Shown: one piece after another, positions 8,139 through 17,776 of the stretch
Numbering within the stretch: the stretch's first letter is position 1
Layout of the letters: each line of letters starts with the position of its first letter
Source: Rhodothermales bacterium
GTDB lineage: Bacteria > Bacteroidota > Rhodothermia > Rhodothermales > JAHQVL01
Direction: 5' to 3'
Length of the DNA stretch: 64,000 nt
Assembly (NCBI GenBank): GCA_041391505.1
Contig: JAWKNW010000020.1
Span: 1 to 64,000 of the forward strand
Translations under genes and position numbers: made by a program
Notes under the pieces: model-generated
Seen by the model: only the letters and a program-made list of their open reading frames with translations
What the model was told of the DNA's origin: nothing
The model's database searches: none

Positions 8139-9236
8139 ATGACGCCGACCCGCATCCTGTCCGCCGTCGCCTTCGTGCTCGTCGTCGCTCCTGCCGGCGC
8201 GCAGGACATGACGATCGAAGCCTACGAGCCCCGCTCCACGCTCGTCGTTCCCGAGCATCCGCTCACCCGATCGAAATTTCCGTTCGTGGATGTCCATGCC
8301 CATCAGGGCCGCGCGTCGGAGATGAACGCCGGCCAGGTCGGCGAACTCATCGACGCGATGGACGACATGAACATGGCCGTGATGGTCAACCTCAGCGGCG
8401 GCAGCGGCGACCGGCTCAAGGCCGGCGTGGCCAACCTCGAGGGCCGCTACCCGAAACGGTTCGTCACGTTCGCCAACATCGACTTCAGCACCATCGACGA
8501 CCCCGACTTCGGCGTCAAGGCGGCCGCACAGCTGGAGCAGGATTTCCGCAACGGCGCCCGCGGCCTCAAGATCTTCAAGAATCTGGGCATGTTCGTCAAA
8601 TACGCCAACGGCGACCGCGTCCATACCGACGACCCGCGGCTCGACCCGATCTGGGCGAAATGCGGCGAACTCGGCATCCCCGTACTCATCCACACGGGCG
8701 AGCCCTCCCCCTTCTACGAACCCCACGACGAGCACAACGAGCGCTGGCTCGAACTGAAGCAATTCCCCAACCGCAAGCGCCCGCCCGAGGAATTTCCCAC
8801 CTGGGAAGTGCAGATGGCCGAGCAGCACAACGTCTTCCGCAAACACCCCGAAACGATCTTTATCAATGCCCACCTCGGCTGGATGGGCAACGACCTCGAC
8901 CGCCTCGGCCGGCTGATGGACGAGCTGCCCAACATGTACACCGAACTCGGCGCCGTGCTCGCCGAACTGGGCCGGCAGCCGCGCCATGCGCGCGACTTCC
9001 TGATCCGGCACCAGGACCGCGTGCTCATGGGGAAGGACTCCTGGGAGCCGTCCGAGTACCACGTCTACTTCCGCGTCTTCGAGACGAACGACGAATACTT
9101 CCCCTACTACCGCAAGCGCCACGCGCACTGGCGGATGTACGGCCTGGACCTGCCCGAAGAGACCCTCAAACACATCTACTATAAAAATGCCCTGCGCATC
9201 ATCCCCGGGCTCGACGCGTCGCTCTTTCCCGATTGA
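8139..9236 (+). CDS. Secreted amidohydrolase-family metal-dependent hydrolase
   Basis: A 365-aa protein with a cleavable signal peptide (hydrophobic residues about 6-18, ending AGAQD). The mature part is an amidohydrolase_2 type TIM barrel: the metal motif FVDVHAHQG (HxH) opens the barrel, the lysine region GLKIFKNLGM follows, then LIHTGEPSPFY and INAHLGWMGND supply barrel histidines, and VLMGKDSW near the C-terminus gives the acidic residue. Enzymes of this family hydrolyse or decarboxylate small cyclic or aromatic substrates with Zn or Mn; the substrate here cannot be told. The end overlaps the start of the M1 aminopeptidase gene by about 50 nt in another frame, so the two are likely one transcript. 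The ATG at 8139 follows the repeat array directly. Confidence 0.85.
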   Translation: MTPTRILSAVAFVLVVAPAGAQDMTIEAYEPRSTLVVPEHPLTRSKFPFVDVHAHQGRASEMNAGQVGELIDAMDDMNMAVMVNLSGGSGDRLKAGVANLEGRYPKRFVTFANIDFSTIDDPDFGVKAAAQLEQDFRNGARGLKIFKNLGMFVKYANGDRVHTDDPRLDPIWAKCGELGIPVLIHTGEPSPFYEPHDEHNERWLELKQFPNRKRPPEEFPTWEVQMAEQHNVFRKHPETIFINAHLGWMGNDLDRLGRLMDELPNMYTELGAVLAELGRQPRHARDFLIRHQDRVLMGKDSWEPSEYHVYFRVFETNDEYFPYYRKRHAHWRMYGLDLPEETLKHIYYKNALRIIPGLDASLFPD

Positions 9237-11826
9237 CCGGCTGGTCCTCGCGTTGATGATGCTGGCCGCCGGCGCCTGCCAGGCTCCCGATGACGACCGA
9301 CTCTACGACCAGGGCGTCTCCTGGGAGCTGGCCGAACAGCGCGCCGCGACCCTGTCGGATATCGCGTACGACGTCGACCTCACCATCCCGGCCGAAAAAT
9401 CCACCCCGATCACGGGGCGGATCGCCGTCGCCTTCACGCTGCGCCGCGGCGGCGCGCCCGTCGTGCTGGACTTCAACCAGCCGGCGGACCGGATCGACGC
9501 GGTCGAGGGACCCGATGGGCCCGTGGCCTACCGCAAGGTCAATAACCACCTCGTCTTCGACGGGCTGGGCGAGGGCGCTCATGTGCTCACGATCGCCTTT
9601 ACGGCCGGCGAGGCCTCACTCAACCGCAACGCCGACTACCTCTACACCCTCTTCGTCCCCGACCGCGCCTCGTTCGCCATCCCGCTGTTCGACCAGCCCA
9701 ACCTCAAGGCCCGGTACCGCCTCACGCTCCGCACGCCGGCCGACTGGGAAGCCGTCGCCAACGCCCCCCGCGCGGAGCGCACCGAGGCGGACGGCGTCGC
9801 CACACATCGGTTCGAGCAGACCGAACCCCTGCCGACCTACCTGTTCGCCTTCGCCGCCGGACGGTTCCAGACCGAAACCGCCGAGCGCGCCGGCCGGACG
9901 ATGACGATGTATCACCGGGAAACCGACGCCGCGAAGGTCGCCCGCAACCGCGACGCGATCTTCGATCTCCACGCCGCGGCCCTCGCCTGGCTGGCAGACT
10001 ACACCGGCATCGCCTACCCCTTTACCAAGTTCGATTTTGTGCTCATCCCGTCGTTCCAGTATGGCGGGATGGAGCACGCCGGCGCCATCCTGTATCGCTC
10101 GGCCAGCCTGATGCTCGACGCCTCGGCGACCAAGAACCAGGAACTGGGCCGCGCCAGCCTCATCGCCCACGAGACGGCGCACATGTGGTTCGGCGACCTG
10201 GTGACGATGAACTGGTTCGATGACGTGTGGACCAAGGAGGTCTTCGCCAACTTCATGGCCGCGAAGATCGTCAACCCCTCGTTTCCGGAGATCGACCACG
10301 ACCTGCGGTTCCTCTTTTCGCACTACCCGGCCGCCTACGCGATCGACCGGACGGAGGGCGCAAACCCGATCCGCCAGCCCCTCGAAAACCTGCAGATGGC
10401 CGGCACGCTCTACGGCCCGATCATCTACCAGAAGGCGCCCATCGTCATGAAACACCTGGAGACGATGGTCGGCGAAGACGCCTTCCGCGATGGGCTGCGC
10501 GACTATCTCTACCGGTACCGCTATGGCAACGCCACGTGGCCGCAGCTCATCGAGATCCTGGATGCCCGCTCGCCGCGCGACCTCGCGGCGTGGAGCCACG
10601 TCTGGGTGGAAGAACCCGGGCGCCCGCGCATCGAACTCGAACGCGAAGCCGCCGGCTTCCGTATCGCGCAGCACGACCCCGCCGGGCGCGGACGCATCTG
10701 GCCCCAGCGGCTGGACGTCGCCGTCGCCTACGCAGACCGGACCACGCGTGACACCCTCGCGTTCGAAACGGCCGAGATCCTCGCACCCACCGCCGGCACG
10801 CCCCGCTACGCCATCCCGAACGCCGACGGGCTCGCCTACGGCCTGTTTCTGCTGGATCCCGAAAGCCAGCAGGCCCTGATCGACGCCCTGCCGGCGTTGG
10901 CCGATCCCCTCGAACGCGGCATCGCGTGGCTGACGTTGTGGGATGCCATGCTGGAAGGCCGGCTCGCCCCGCCTGCTTTCCTCGACCTGGCGGAGCGCTC
11001 GCTCCCGCTCGAAACCGATGAGTTGATCGTCCAGCGCATCCTCGGCTATGCCGGCGAGGCCTTCTGGCAGTACACGCGCCCGGAAGACAGGCCGGCCCGG
11101 GCGGCGACACTGGAGCCGCTGCTGCGCGGCCTGCTTGCAAACGCCGCCACCCCGTCGCGCAAGGCCGCGTATTTCAACGCACTCAAGGGGACGGCGCTGA
11201 CGAAGGCAACCGTCGACGAGTTGCTGGCCGTGTGGCGCCAGGAAACCGCGATCCCCGGGCTGACGCTGGCCGAGAATGACTACAGCGACCTCGCCTTCGA
11301 GCTTGCGCTGCGCCGCGCCGACCTCGCGGCGGAGATCCTGACGGAACAGGAAGCGCGCATCGACAACCCCGACCGGAAGGAGCGTTTCCACTTCGTCTCG
11401 GCGGCACTGTCGCCCAATGCCGAGGTGCGCGCGGCGTTTTTCCAGGGACTCGCGATGCCGGCGAACCGCGAACACGAGCCCTGGGCGCTGGACGGGCTCG
11501 CCTACCTCAACCACCCGCTCCGCGCACCCTACGCCGAGGTGTACCTCCTCCCTGCCCTCGGCCTCCTCGAAGAAATCCAGCGCACGGGCGACATCTTTTT
11601 TCCCGCCCGCTGGCTCGACGCCCTGCTCGGCGGGCATCAGACCCCGACGGCCGCGCGCACGGTCCGCGATTTCCTCAGCGCCCATCCCGAGCTTTCGCCC
11701 CGGCTCCGCGCCAAGGTGCTCCAGTCCGCCGACGGGCTTTTTCGGGCGGCGGCGCTGGTGTCCGATCCTGGAATCCCGGCCGGCGAGGCGTCTACAGACA
11801 CCGCCGGCGCGCGTATCCCGCACTAG
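9187..11826 (+). CDS. M1-family zinc aminopeptidase, probable lipoprotein
   Basis: An 879-aa gluzincin. The exopeptidase substrate loop GGMEHAG is at residues 293-299 (the family form is GxMEN, so the Asn is His here). The zinc site is HETAH at 328-332 with the third ligand Glu351 exactly 18 residues on. These motifs sit inside a standard M1 catalytic domain after an N-terminal beta-saddle domain. The N-terminus has a hydrophobic segment with the lipobox-like LAAGAC at about residues 26-31, so the enzyme is probably exported and lipid-anchored and trims oligopeptides outside the cytoplasm. The ATG at 9187 lies within the previous gene; a start further in (near the TTG before the paired methionines) would give a shorter, more standard signal peptide. 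Activity is inferred from motifs. Confidence 0.92.
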   Translation: MPCASSPGSTRRSFPIDRLVLALMMLAAGACQAPDDDRLYDQGVSWELAEQRAATLSDIAYDVDLTIPAEKSTPITGRIAVAFTLRRGGAPVVLDFNQPADRIDAVEGPDGPVAYRKVNNHLVFDGLGEGAHVLTIAFTAGEASLNRNADYLYTLFVPDRASFAIPLFDQPNLKARYRLTLRTPADWEAVANAPRAERTEADGVATHRFEQTEPLPTYLFAFAAGRFQTETAERAGRTMTMYHRETDAAKVARNRDAIFDLHAAALAWLADYTGIAYPFTKFDFVLIPSFQYGGMEHAGAILYRSASLMLDASATKNQELGRASLIAHETAHMWFGDLVTMNWFDDVWTKEVFANFMAAKIVNPSFPEIDHDLRFLFSHYPAAYAIDRTEGANPIRQPLENLQMAGTLYGPIIYQKAPIVMKHLETMVGEDAFRDGLRDYLYRYRYGNATWPQLIEILDARSPRDLAAWSHVWVEEPGRPRIELEREAAGFRIAQHDPAGRGRIWPQRLDVAVAYADRTTRDTLAFETAEILAPTAGTPRYAIPNADGLAYGLFLLDPESQQALIDALPALADPLERGIAWLTLWDAMLEGRLAPPAFLDLAERSLPLETDELIVQRILGYAGEAFWQYTRPEDRPARAATLEPLLRGLLANAATPSRKAAYFNALKGTALTKATVDELLAVWRQETAIPGLTLAENDYSDLAFELALRRADLAAEILTEQEARIDNPDRKERFHFVSAALSPNAEVRAAFFQGLAMPANREHEPWALDGLAYLNHPLRAPYAEVYLLPALGLLEEIQRTGDIFFPARWLDALLGGHQTPTAARTVRDFLSAHPELSPRLRAKVLQSADGLFRAAALVSDPGIPAGEASTDTAGARIPH

Positions 11827-11958
11827 GGCATGCCATCGGGCGACGGATTGAGGCCCTCGCGGACGGCATCCTGTCTGCCCCGTCATGGGCCGAGTTTTCG
11901 GCATCAATCTTGGGGTTTGAGCCGGCATCCCCACACCCCATCACAGCGCTCCAGACTC

Positions 11959-13401
11959 ATGAATCACCGCTTCGCCGCCCTCCTGCTCCTGGCGCTTGCC
12001 GGCGTCGCCCCCGCATTTTCCCAGACCGCCGTCGAGCGCGCGTTCCCCGCGCTTTCGTTTGATCGCCCCGTCGACTTCCAGCACGCCGGCGACGGATCCA
12101 ACCGGATCTTCGTCGTCGAGCAGCACCAGGGCCGCGTCCGTGTCTTCCCGGACGATCAGGCCGCGACGGATGCCGGCGTATTCCTCGACATCGGCGACAA
12201 ACTCAGCCGGGAAAACGAGGAAGGCCTTCTCGGCCTCGCCTTCCATCCCGACTACGCGACCAACGGGTACTTCTTTGTTTATTACTCGACGCCCAATCCA
12301 CGTCGCAGCGTGATCGCGCGCTACACCGTCGGCGCCGATCCGAACGTGGCGGATCCCGAAAGCGAACGCATCATCATGGAAATTGGTCAGCCCTACGGCA
12401 ACCACAACGGCGGCCAGCTGCTGTTCGGACCCGACGGCTACCTGTACATCGGTCTGGGCGACGGCGGCGACGGCGGCGACCCCGACGAAAACGCCCGCAA
12501 CCCGCGCACGCTGCTCGGCTCCATCCTGCGCATCGACGTCAACGCCTCGACGGAAGCCGAACCCTATGGCATCCCGGCGGACAACCCCTTCGCCGGCCAC
12601 GCCGAGTTTCGGCCTGAAATCTTCGCCTATGGCGTCCGCAACCCGTGGCGGATGAGCTTCGACCCGGTCACGGGCTGGTTGTGGGCCGGCGACGTGGGAC
12701 AGGGCCGGCGTGAAGAGGTCAACATCATCGAGAAAGGAAACCATTACGGGTGGGATCTGATGGAGGGCACGCTGGATTTCGAACCAGATTCGTCCGTTCC
12801 GCCCGAAACCCTGACGCCGCCGATATGGGAATACGGGCACGATGTCGGGCAGTCCATCACCGGCGGCCACGTCTACCGCGGCACCCGCAACCCGGAGCTG
12901 GTGGGGCGCTACATCTTCGGGGACCACGTCTCCCGCCAGATCTGGGCGTTGTCGTACGACGGTACCGCGCCGGCCGTGGTCACGCCGCTGCTCCAGGCGC
13001 CCTTCAACATTCCGGCATTCGGCACGTCGGAAGCCGGCGAGCTGTACATCTGTGGATTCGACGGCGGCATCTACCGCTTCGTCGCCACCCTGGGCGTCCC
13101 GGTTGAACCCGAGGTGCGCCCGGTGGCTTTCGCGCTCGACCCGATCTATCCCAATCCGTTCAGCGAGCAGGTCACCATCCCCTTCCGCATCGAAGAAACG
13201 GCGACGGTTTCGCTGGCCGTGTATGATATGCTGGGGCGCGAGGTGCGGCTGCTGAGATACACCGTGCTTCCGGCCGGGTCCCATGTGGAGGCGTGGGACG
13301 GCCTCGACGCCGCCGGCCAGCGCGTGGCGGACGGCGCGTACCTCGTCCGCCTGAGGGTGGATGGCGCGGCGATAGAGAGCCGGGTGACTATCCGGCGCTG
13401 A
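11959..13401 (+). CDS. PQQ-type sugar (sorbosone/glucose) dehydrogenase with T9SS sorting domain
   Basis: A 480-aa protein from the ATG at 11959, which starts a clean signal peptide (MNHRFAALLLLALAGV, cleavage after AFSQ). Residues about 25-385 form a soluble-GDH-type six-blade propeller: VVEQHQGRVRVF, then ENEEGLLGLAFHPDY, the blade motif NHNGGQLLFGPDGYLYIGLG, and RNPWRMSFDP. Enzymes of this kind oxidise aldose sugars with PQQ. The C-terminal about 85 residues are a type A sorting domain (YPNPF start, LAVYDMLGREV, then ADGAYLVRLRVDG), which sends cargo through the type IX secretion system. This is the clearest taxonomic marker in the window. The gene overlaps the convergent kinase gene by 14 nt. 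Cofactor and substrate are not provable from sequence. Confidence 0.9.
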   Translation: MNHRFAALLLLALAGVAPAFSQTAVERAFPALSFDRPVDFQHAGDGSNRIFVVEQHQGRVRVFPDDQAATDAGVFLDIGDKLSRENEEGLLGLAFHPDYATNGYFFVYYSTPNPRRSVIARYTVGADPNVADPESERIIMEIGQPYGNHNGGQLLFGPDGYLYIGLGDGGDGGDPDENARNPRTLLGSILRIDVNASTEAEPYGIPADNPFAGHAEFRPEIFAYGVRNPWRMSFDPVTGWLWAGDVGQGRREEVNIIEKGNHYGWDLMEGTLDFEPDSSVPPETLTPPIWEYGHDVGQSITGGHVYRGTRNPELVGRYIFGDHVSRQIWALSYDGTAPAVVTPLLQAPFNIPAFGTSEAGELYICGFDGGIYRFVATLGVPVEPEVRPVAFALDPIYPNPFSEQVTIPFRIEETATVSLAVYDMLGREVRLLRYTVLPAGSHVEAWDGLDAAGQRVADGAYLVRLRVDGAAIESRVTIRR

Positions 13402-15868
13402 GGCGCCATGCGCTCAGCTTCATACGACGCGTGATATCCCCGAAACGCGGATCGCGCCGGAGTTCGGCAAATCGCGGGTCTACGGCAGCAAGCACGGTCC
13501 AGCTCGAGCACTCGGTCACCGCCCGATCCAGCCACAGGAACGCGTCGTCGATCTCGGCGAGCCCCGCATGAACGAGCGCACAATCGAACGGCGAGACGTA
13601 CCGATCGTCCCGCGGTGCGCCAATTTCGGCGAGGATGACCCGGGCGCGATCGGCTTCGCCGGCCAGAGCGTACGCATGGCCCAGCATCCCCAGCCCCAGG
13701 GTCGAGGTGCGGGTGCCCGTCAGTTCGATGGATTTCTGGAAAGATGCGATCGCCTCGCGGTACTGCTCCCACTGCTCGTACACCAGGCCCTGCAGGGCGT
13801 GAGCCAGCCAGTAGCGGGGATTCAGTTCGAGCGCGCGGTTGGCCCACTCGAACGACTTCTCGTACAGATGCGCCTGCCAGTGAATGACGCCGGCGACGGT
13901 GTGGATCACGAAGGAGAGCGGATCCTTATGCTGGGCGATGCTGATTTCGTTGATGGCCTCCTCCATCCGCCCGGACGCGCCGAGGACAAAGCCGGCGTAG
14001 AGGGAATGCCCCGACGAAGAATTGGGGCTCAGCAATAACGCCTTCCGGCTGGCGCGTTCCGCACCCTGCCAGTCCCAGTCGCAAAACACCCGCGCCAGCC
14101 CCAGCGACGAATACGCCTCCGCAAGCTCCGGAGCGTACTCGATCGCTTTTTCGGCCGCCGCCTTCGCCCGGGGATACACCTGGTGACCGGGGAGGTAGCC
14201 GTGCAGCCCGCAAAAAATGAGGCTGTCCGACAGGCAGGAATACGCGCCGGCGTACGCCGGGTCGATCTCCAGCACCCGCTCGGAGAGTGAAATCGCCGCT
14301 TCGAGATCCTGCTTGGTGCGGCGATTCCAGTAAAACCTCGCCTTCAGGTAGGCTTCGTAAGCTTCCGGGTCGGTGGATGTGCCTCCAGTGAGCCGCTCGA
14401 TCTCGGTGTCGAGGAGCTTGACCTTTAGCACCTCGATGATACTTTTCACCAGTTCGTCCTGCACGTCGAACACATCTTCCATCACGCGATCGTAGCGGCT
14501 GGACCACAGGTGATAGCCATCTTCCACTGCCGAGAGCTGCACGATGAGGCGCACCCGCATGCCCATCTTGCGCACGCTGCCTTCCAGAATGTGACCGACG
14601 TTGAGCCGCTGCCCGATTTCCTTGACCTCCAGCCCCCGTCCCTTGAATGAGTAGGATGACGTGCGCGAGGCCACGCGAAGCCCCGAAAGGCTGCACAGCC
14701 CGTTGATCAACTCGTCGCCAAGCCCCTCGCAGAAGAACTCGTCCTCCGGGTCGGTGCTCATGTTGACGAAGGGCATCACCGCGATGGAGGGCAGCTGCTT
14801 CGCGCTGCGCGTGATCTCTTTCCGCAGCCGGAGCGATGAATCGATGCTGCGAAGATCGACGAGCACATCCTGCGCCGATGGATACCGATCGCGCGGTTTT
14901 TTGGCGAGAAGCCGGTAGATGAGTTCCCGCAATTCGCGCGGCGCTTCCGGACGGAGCCGTTCCAGCGGTTTCGGAGGGTCGTTGATGATCGCCTGGATGG
15001 TGTCGTACTCGTTCTTCTCCTCGAACGGACGCGCACCGGCGATCATCTCGTACATGACCACGCCGAAGGACCACAGGTCGGTGCGGGGATCGACGTCACG
15101 GCCGCGTGCCTGCTCGGGCGACATGTACGCGACGGTCCCCCGGGTCGTCCCCGACTTCGAGAGATCCTCCGCTCCGGGCATCTTGGCGAGTCCGAAATCC
15201 GTGATGACGAGCCGGCCGTGATCGCTGATCATCAGGTTCGCCGGCTTGATGTCGCGATGCACGACACCCCGTTCGTGTGCGGCGACGAGCCCGTCGCACA
15301 CCTGCATCGCGAGCCGCAGCGCCTCGGGCAGGTCGAGCGTCCGCTCCTGCTGCAACCGCTTGAGCGATTTCCCCTGGACCAGCGCCATCGCGATAAACGG
15401 CGCCCCGTCGCTCTCGCCGATCTCGTAGACCGTGCAGATGTTGGGGTGATCGAGCGCCGCTGCCGCCCTCGCTTCGTTCAAGAACCGCTGCCGTGCCTCG
15501 TCGATCACGAGCATCGGGCCGTTCAGAAATTTGAGCGCCACCGTGCGCTGCAGGGTGAGATCCTTCGCACGGTAGACGACCCCCATGCCGCCGCGTCCGA
15601 TGAGGTCTTCGATCACATACTGACCGACGCGGTCGCCGCTGCGGAAGGGTTCCGTCGGTCGCAATGCATTCGGTACCTCCTGCCCCAGTTTGTCAAAAAA
15701 CTGCTCCTGTTCCGCCTCTTCCGAGGATTGGACGAGCCGGAGCAGCCGCTCGCGCAAGCTGTCATCGTCCCCGCATACTTCATCCACATAACGCAGCCGC
15801 TGCTCTACGGGTAGAGACAAGGCTTCTCCCAGAAGCACGATAAGGGCTTTCTCGCGATCACCACGCAT
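13388..15868 (-). CDS. Ser/Thr protein kinase with TolB-like and TPR domains
   Basis: An 826-aa soluble protein. After a helical N-terminal 80 residues comes a complete Hanks-type kinase (about 84-345): glycine loop GRGGMG at 91-96, Lys113 in ALKFL, catalytic HRDIKPAN at 204-211 and DFGLA at 224-228. Next is a TolB-N-like domain (about 365-490; IAVMPFVNMSTDPEDEFFCE and a later ILEGSVRK), a pairing also seen in adenylate-cyclase and kinase regulators. The rest is TPR repeats (about 510-800; the units contain YEAYLKARFYWN, AEKAIEYAPELAEAYSSLG and similar). No membrane helix is present, unlike PknB-type receptors. It probably phosphorylates cytosolic partners recruited by the TPRs. Gene is monocistronic and convergent with the T9SS-sorted dehydrogenase, sharing 14 nt. 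Confidence 0.93.
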   Translation of the reverse strand: MRGDREKALIVLLGEALSLPVEQRLRYVDEVCGDDDSLRERLLRLVQSSEEAEQEQFFDKLGQEVPNALRPTEPFRSGDRVGQYVIEDLIGRGGMGVVYRAKDLTLQRTVALKFLNGPMLVIDEARQRFLNEARAAAALDHPNICTVYEIGESDGAPFIAMALVQGKSLKRLQQERTLDLPEALRLAMQVCDGLVAAHERGVVHRDIKPANLMISDHGRLVITDFGLAKMPGAEDLSKSGTTRGTVAYMSPEQARGRDVDPRTDLWSFGVVMYEMIAGARPFEEKNEYDTIQAIINDPPKPLERLRPEAPRELRELIYRLLAKKPRDRYPSAQDVLVDLRSIDSSLRLRKEITRSAKQLPSIAVMPFVNMSTDPEDEFFCEGLGDELINGLCSLSGLRVASRTSSYSFKGRGLEVKEIGQRLNVGHILEGSVRKMGMRVRLIVQLSAVEDGYHLWSSRYDRVMEDVFDVQDELVKSIIEVLKVKLLDTEIERLTGGTSTDPEAYEAYLKARFYWNRRTKQDLEAAISLSERVLEIDPAYAGAYSCLSDSLIFCGLHGYLPGHQVYPRAKAAAEKAIEYAPELAEAYSSLGLARVFCDWDWQGAERASRKALLLSPNSSSGHSLYAGFVLGASGRMEEAINEISIAQHKDPLSFVIHTVAGVIHWQAHLYEKSFEWANRALELNPRYWLAHALQGLVYEQWEQYREAIASFQKSIELTGTRTSTLGLGMLGHAYALAGEADRARVILAEIGAPRDDRYVSPFDCALVHAGLAEIDDAFLWLDRAVTECSSWTVLAAVDPRFAELRRDPRFGDITRRMKLSAWRLSAG

Positions 15869-16197
15869 GTGGGACAGGGTTGGTGGGGGCGTAGTCGCAT
15901 CGGGAAGGTTAATTTCGCGTTGTAACCATGTTTTTGCAAACGCTGCGGTTCTTTTTGGCTGGAGCGTAATCCCGCGGGACCATGCCGTCCGCCAGGCATA
16001 CGGCCGCTGTTGATTCGATCGTCACGCCGGCGTTACGTCTCCAGAAGGTTCGCCGGTTCGATTTCCGCGCGCTGCGACCGCTCGGCCGGCGAAATAAGGA
16101 CGTTGCACGGAAATTTGGCCCCGGACCGCCCGCCAGCCGGAACGCCGGCTCCCCTCCCTCTTTTAAGCGGGGTCCTTCCCCATTGCACCCTCCCCCT
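15869..16197. other. Divergent intergenic region between kinase and threonine synthase genes
   Basis: About 330 nt with no supportable gene. It must hold the promoters of two divergent genes. A pyrimidine-rich strip (about 16150-16197, c/t runs broken by ttttaa) precedes the threonine synthase ATG; no clean -35/-10 pair was identified. Longer frames that begin here (from 15982) are open only by chance, because family homology starts at the ATG at 16198. Confidence 0.5.
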
Positions 16198-17463
16198 ATG
16201 GGCTACGCCTCCTGCCTGCGCGGCATCCGTTCCGGCGCCGAATACCCGCCCGACACCGTCATGAACCTCGACCCGGTCGACAACCGGCCGGTCGAGATCG
16301 TCCTGGATGTCGAGCGCATCCGGCGCGAAAAGCCGGACGGCGCCTGGTACCACCCCGAGCGGAAGGACATGTGGCGCTTCGGCAGCCTGCTGCCGCTGGA
16401 CATCGCCGACCCGGACGACGCCCGGCACATCGTCACCCTGGGCGAAGGATACACCCCCCTGCTGGCGTACCCCGACCACGACCTCGCGAAAAAAGCCGGC
16501 TTCCGCCTCCAGGTCAAGGAAGAAGGGCGGGCCTACCCCGGCTACGGCCGCAACCCGACGCAAAGCTTCAAGGACCGCGGGATGGCGATGGCGGTCTCGA
16601 TGGCGCGCAGGCTCGGGCTGAAGAAACTGGCCGTCCCCACCCAGGGCAACGCCGGCGACGCCCTGGCCGAATACGGCCGCGCCGCCGGCCTGGAGGTGGC
16701 CATCGTCATGCCCGACGACACGCCCATGCCGATCCTCGGCAAGGTCGCCGCTTATGCCCAGATCTACCCGAGCGTGCACCTCGAACTCGTCAAGGGCACG
16801 ATCCGCGAGGCAGGTCTTCGGGTCAAGGAACGGTATCTCCCGGAAGGCTATTTCAGCGTCGCCACGTTTCAGGAGCCGGGCTGGCGGATCGAGGGCAAAA
16901 AGACGATGGGACTGGAACTCGCCGAGCCGGCCGAGCCCGGCGGCGCGTGGTCGCTGCCTGACGTCATCGTCTACCCCACCGGCGGCGGGACGGGGATTCT
17001 GGGGATGTGGAAGGCGTTCGACGAACTCGAGGCGCTGGGCCTGATCGACGGCCGGCGGCCGCGCATCGTATCGGTCCAGAGCGCCCGCACCGCCCCCCTC
17101 GTTCGCGCCTTCGAGGCCGGCCTCGGGGACGCCGAGCCGGTCCAGGCCGGCGACACGCTCGCGACCGGCCTCAACGTGCCCGGCGGCGTCGGGCATTTCC
17201 GGGTGCTGGAGATCCTCTACGCGAGCGAAGGATGCGCCCTCGGCATCGAGGAAGCGGCCATCGAGGAAACCCTCCGCCACACGTTCAAGACCAAGGGCTG
17301 GTGGATCAGCCCGGAAGGAGCTGCCGGCCTGGCGGCACTTCCTTCCCTCGTCGACCGCGGCGTCATCCGCGCCGGCGACCGCGTGGTTACTTTCAACACG
17401 GGATCGTTCGAAAAGTACCTCCCGAATCTTCGCCACCTGCTCCGCCAGGATATCCGCTCCTGA
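16198..17463 (+). CDS. thrC: Threonine synthase (PLP-dependent)
   Basis: A 421-aa fold-type II PLP enzyme when started at the ATG at 16198. That start restores the family N-terminus (CLRGIRSGAEYPPD resembles the cysteine-rich L-x-C-x-x-C-G-x-x-Y strip, here with only one Cys left). GEGYTPLL (about residue 82) and the PLP lysine in NPTQSFKDRGMAM (about 120-132) are clear; the glycine-rich phosphate loop is YPTGGGTGILG and the C-terminal TGSFEKY is typical of threonine synthases. The enzyme converts O-phosphohomoserine to threonine. Other PLP lyases (cysteate synthase-like) share this layout, so the exact reaction is likely but not certain. It stands alone, divergent from the kinase. Confidence 0.85.
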   Translation: MGYASCLRGIRSGAEYPPDTVMNLDPVDNRPVEIVLDVERIRREKPDGAWYHPERKDMWRFGSLLPLDIADPDDARHIVTLGEGYTPLLAYPDHDLAKKAGFRLQVKEEGRAYPGYGRNPTQSFKDRGMAMAVSMARRLGLKKLAVPTQGNAGDALAEYGRAAGLEVAIVMPDDTPMPILGKVAAYAQIYPSVHLELVKGTIREAGLRVKERYLPEGYFSVATFQEPGWRIEGKKTMGLELAEPAEPGGAWSLPDVIVYPTGGGTGILGMWKAFDELEALGLIDGRRPRIVSVQSARTAPLVRAFEAGLGDAEPVQAGDTLATGLNVPGGVGHFRVLEILYASEGCALGIEEAAIEETLRHTFKTKGWWISPEGAAGLAALPSLVDRGVIRAGDRVVTFNTGSFEKYLPNLRHLLRQDIRS

Positions 17464-17776
17464 CCGCTCGTTTCGACGGATTTAAAGCATCGGCTGCGAT
17501 GGACGGCGATTGCGGCCCGCCATCGCCATGCACTTCCTGTGAAGTTTGCGCCCCCGCAGGCAGCGGGCATATTTCATGCATCAGGTTGTCCAAGAACCTG
17601 ACGGCCGGCAAAATACACCGAATGGCACGCAGCTCCCCCCGCGCTGCTACAGCGGTGTCGATTGAACAGGACAGGTAGCCGCCCCGACGGCAAAAATACC
17701 GGCCCGGATAGAATAACCATTCGCCTGCGGGACACGCCCGCTGCGCGACCTATCCACGCTGCAAGCACCTACGCCT
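17464..17776. other. Intergenic region with small hairpins, no gene
   Basis: About 313 nt between two plus-strand genes. Two small dyads are visible: gcgatgg...ccatcgc near 17496-17526 and caggtt-gtccaag-aacctg near 17581-17599. Neither is followed by a T-run. A riboswitch was looked for and none could be supported. Confidence 0.4.

Noticed and set aside
16140..16197. Pyrimidine-rich run before threonine synthase as a regulatory element
   Set aside because: A plain C/T-rich strip without repeats or dyads; may only reflect base composition.
17464..17776. Possible cobalamin-type riboswitch before the small lipoprotein gene
   Set aside because: No B12-box or matching core could be found; only short unrelated hairpins are present.
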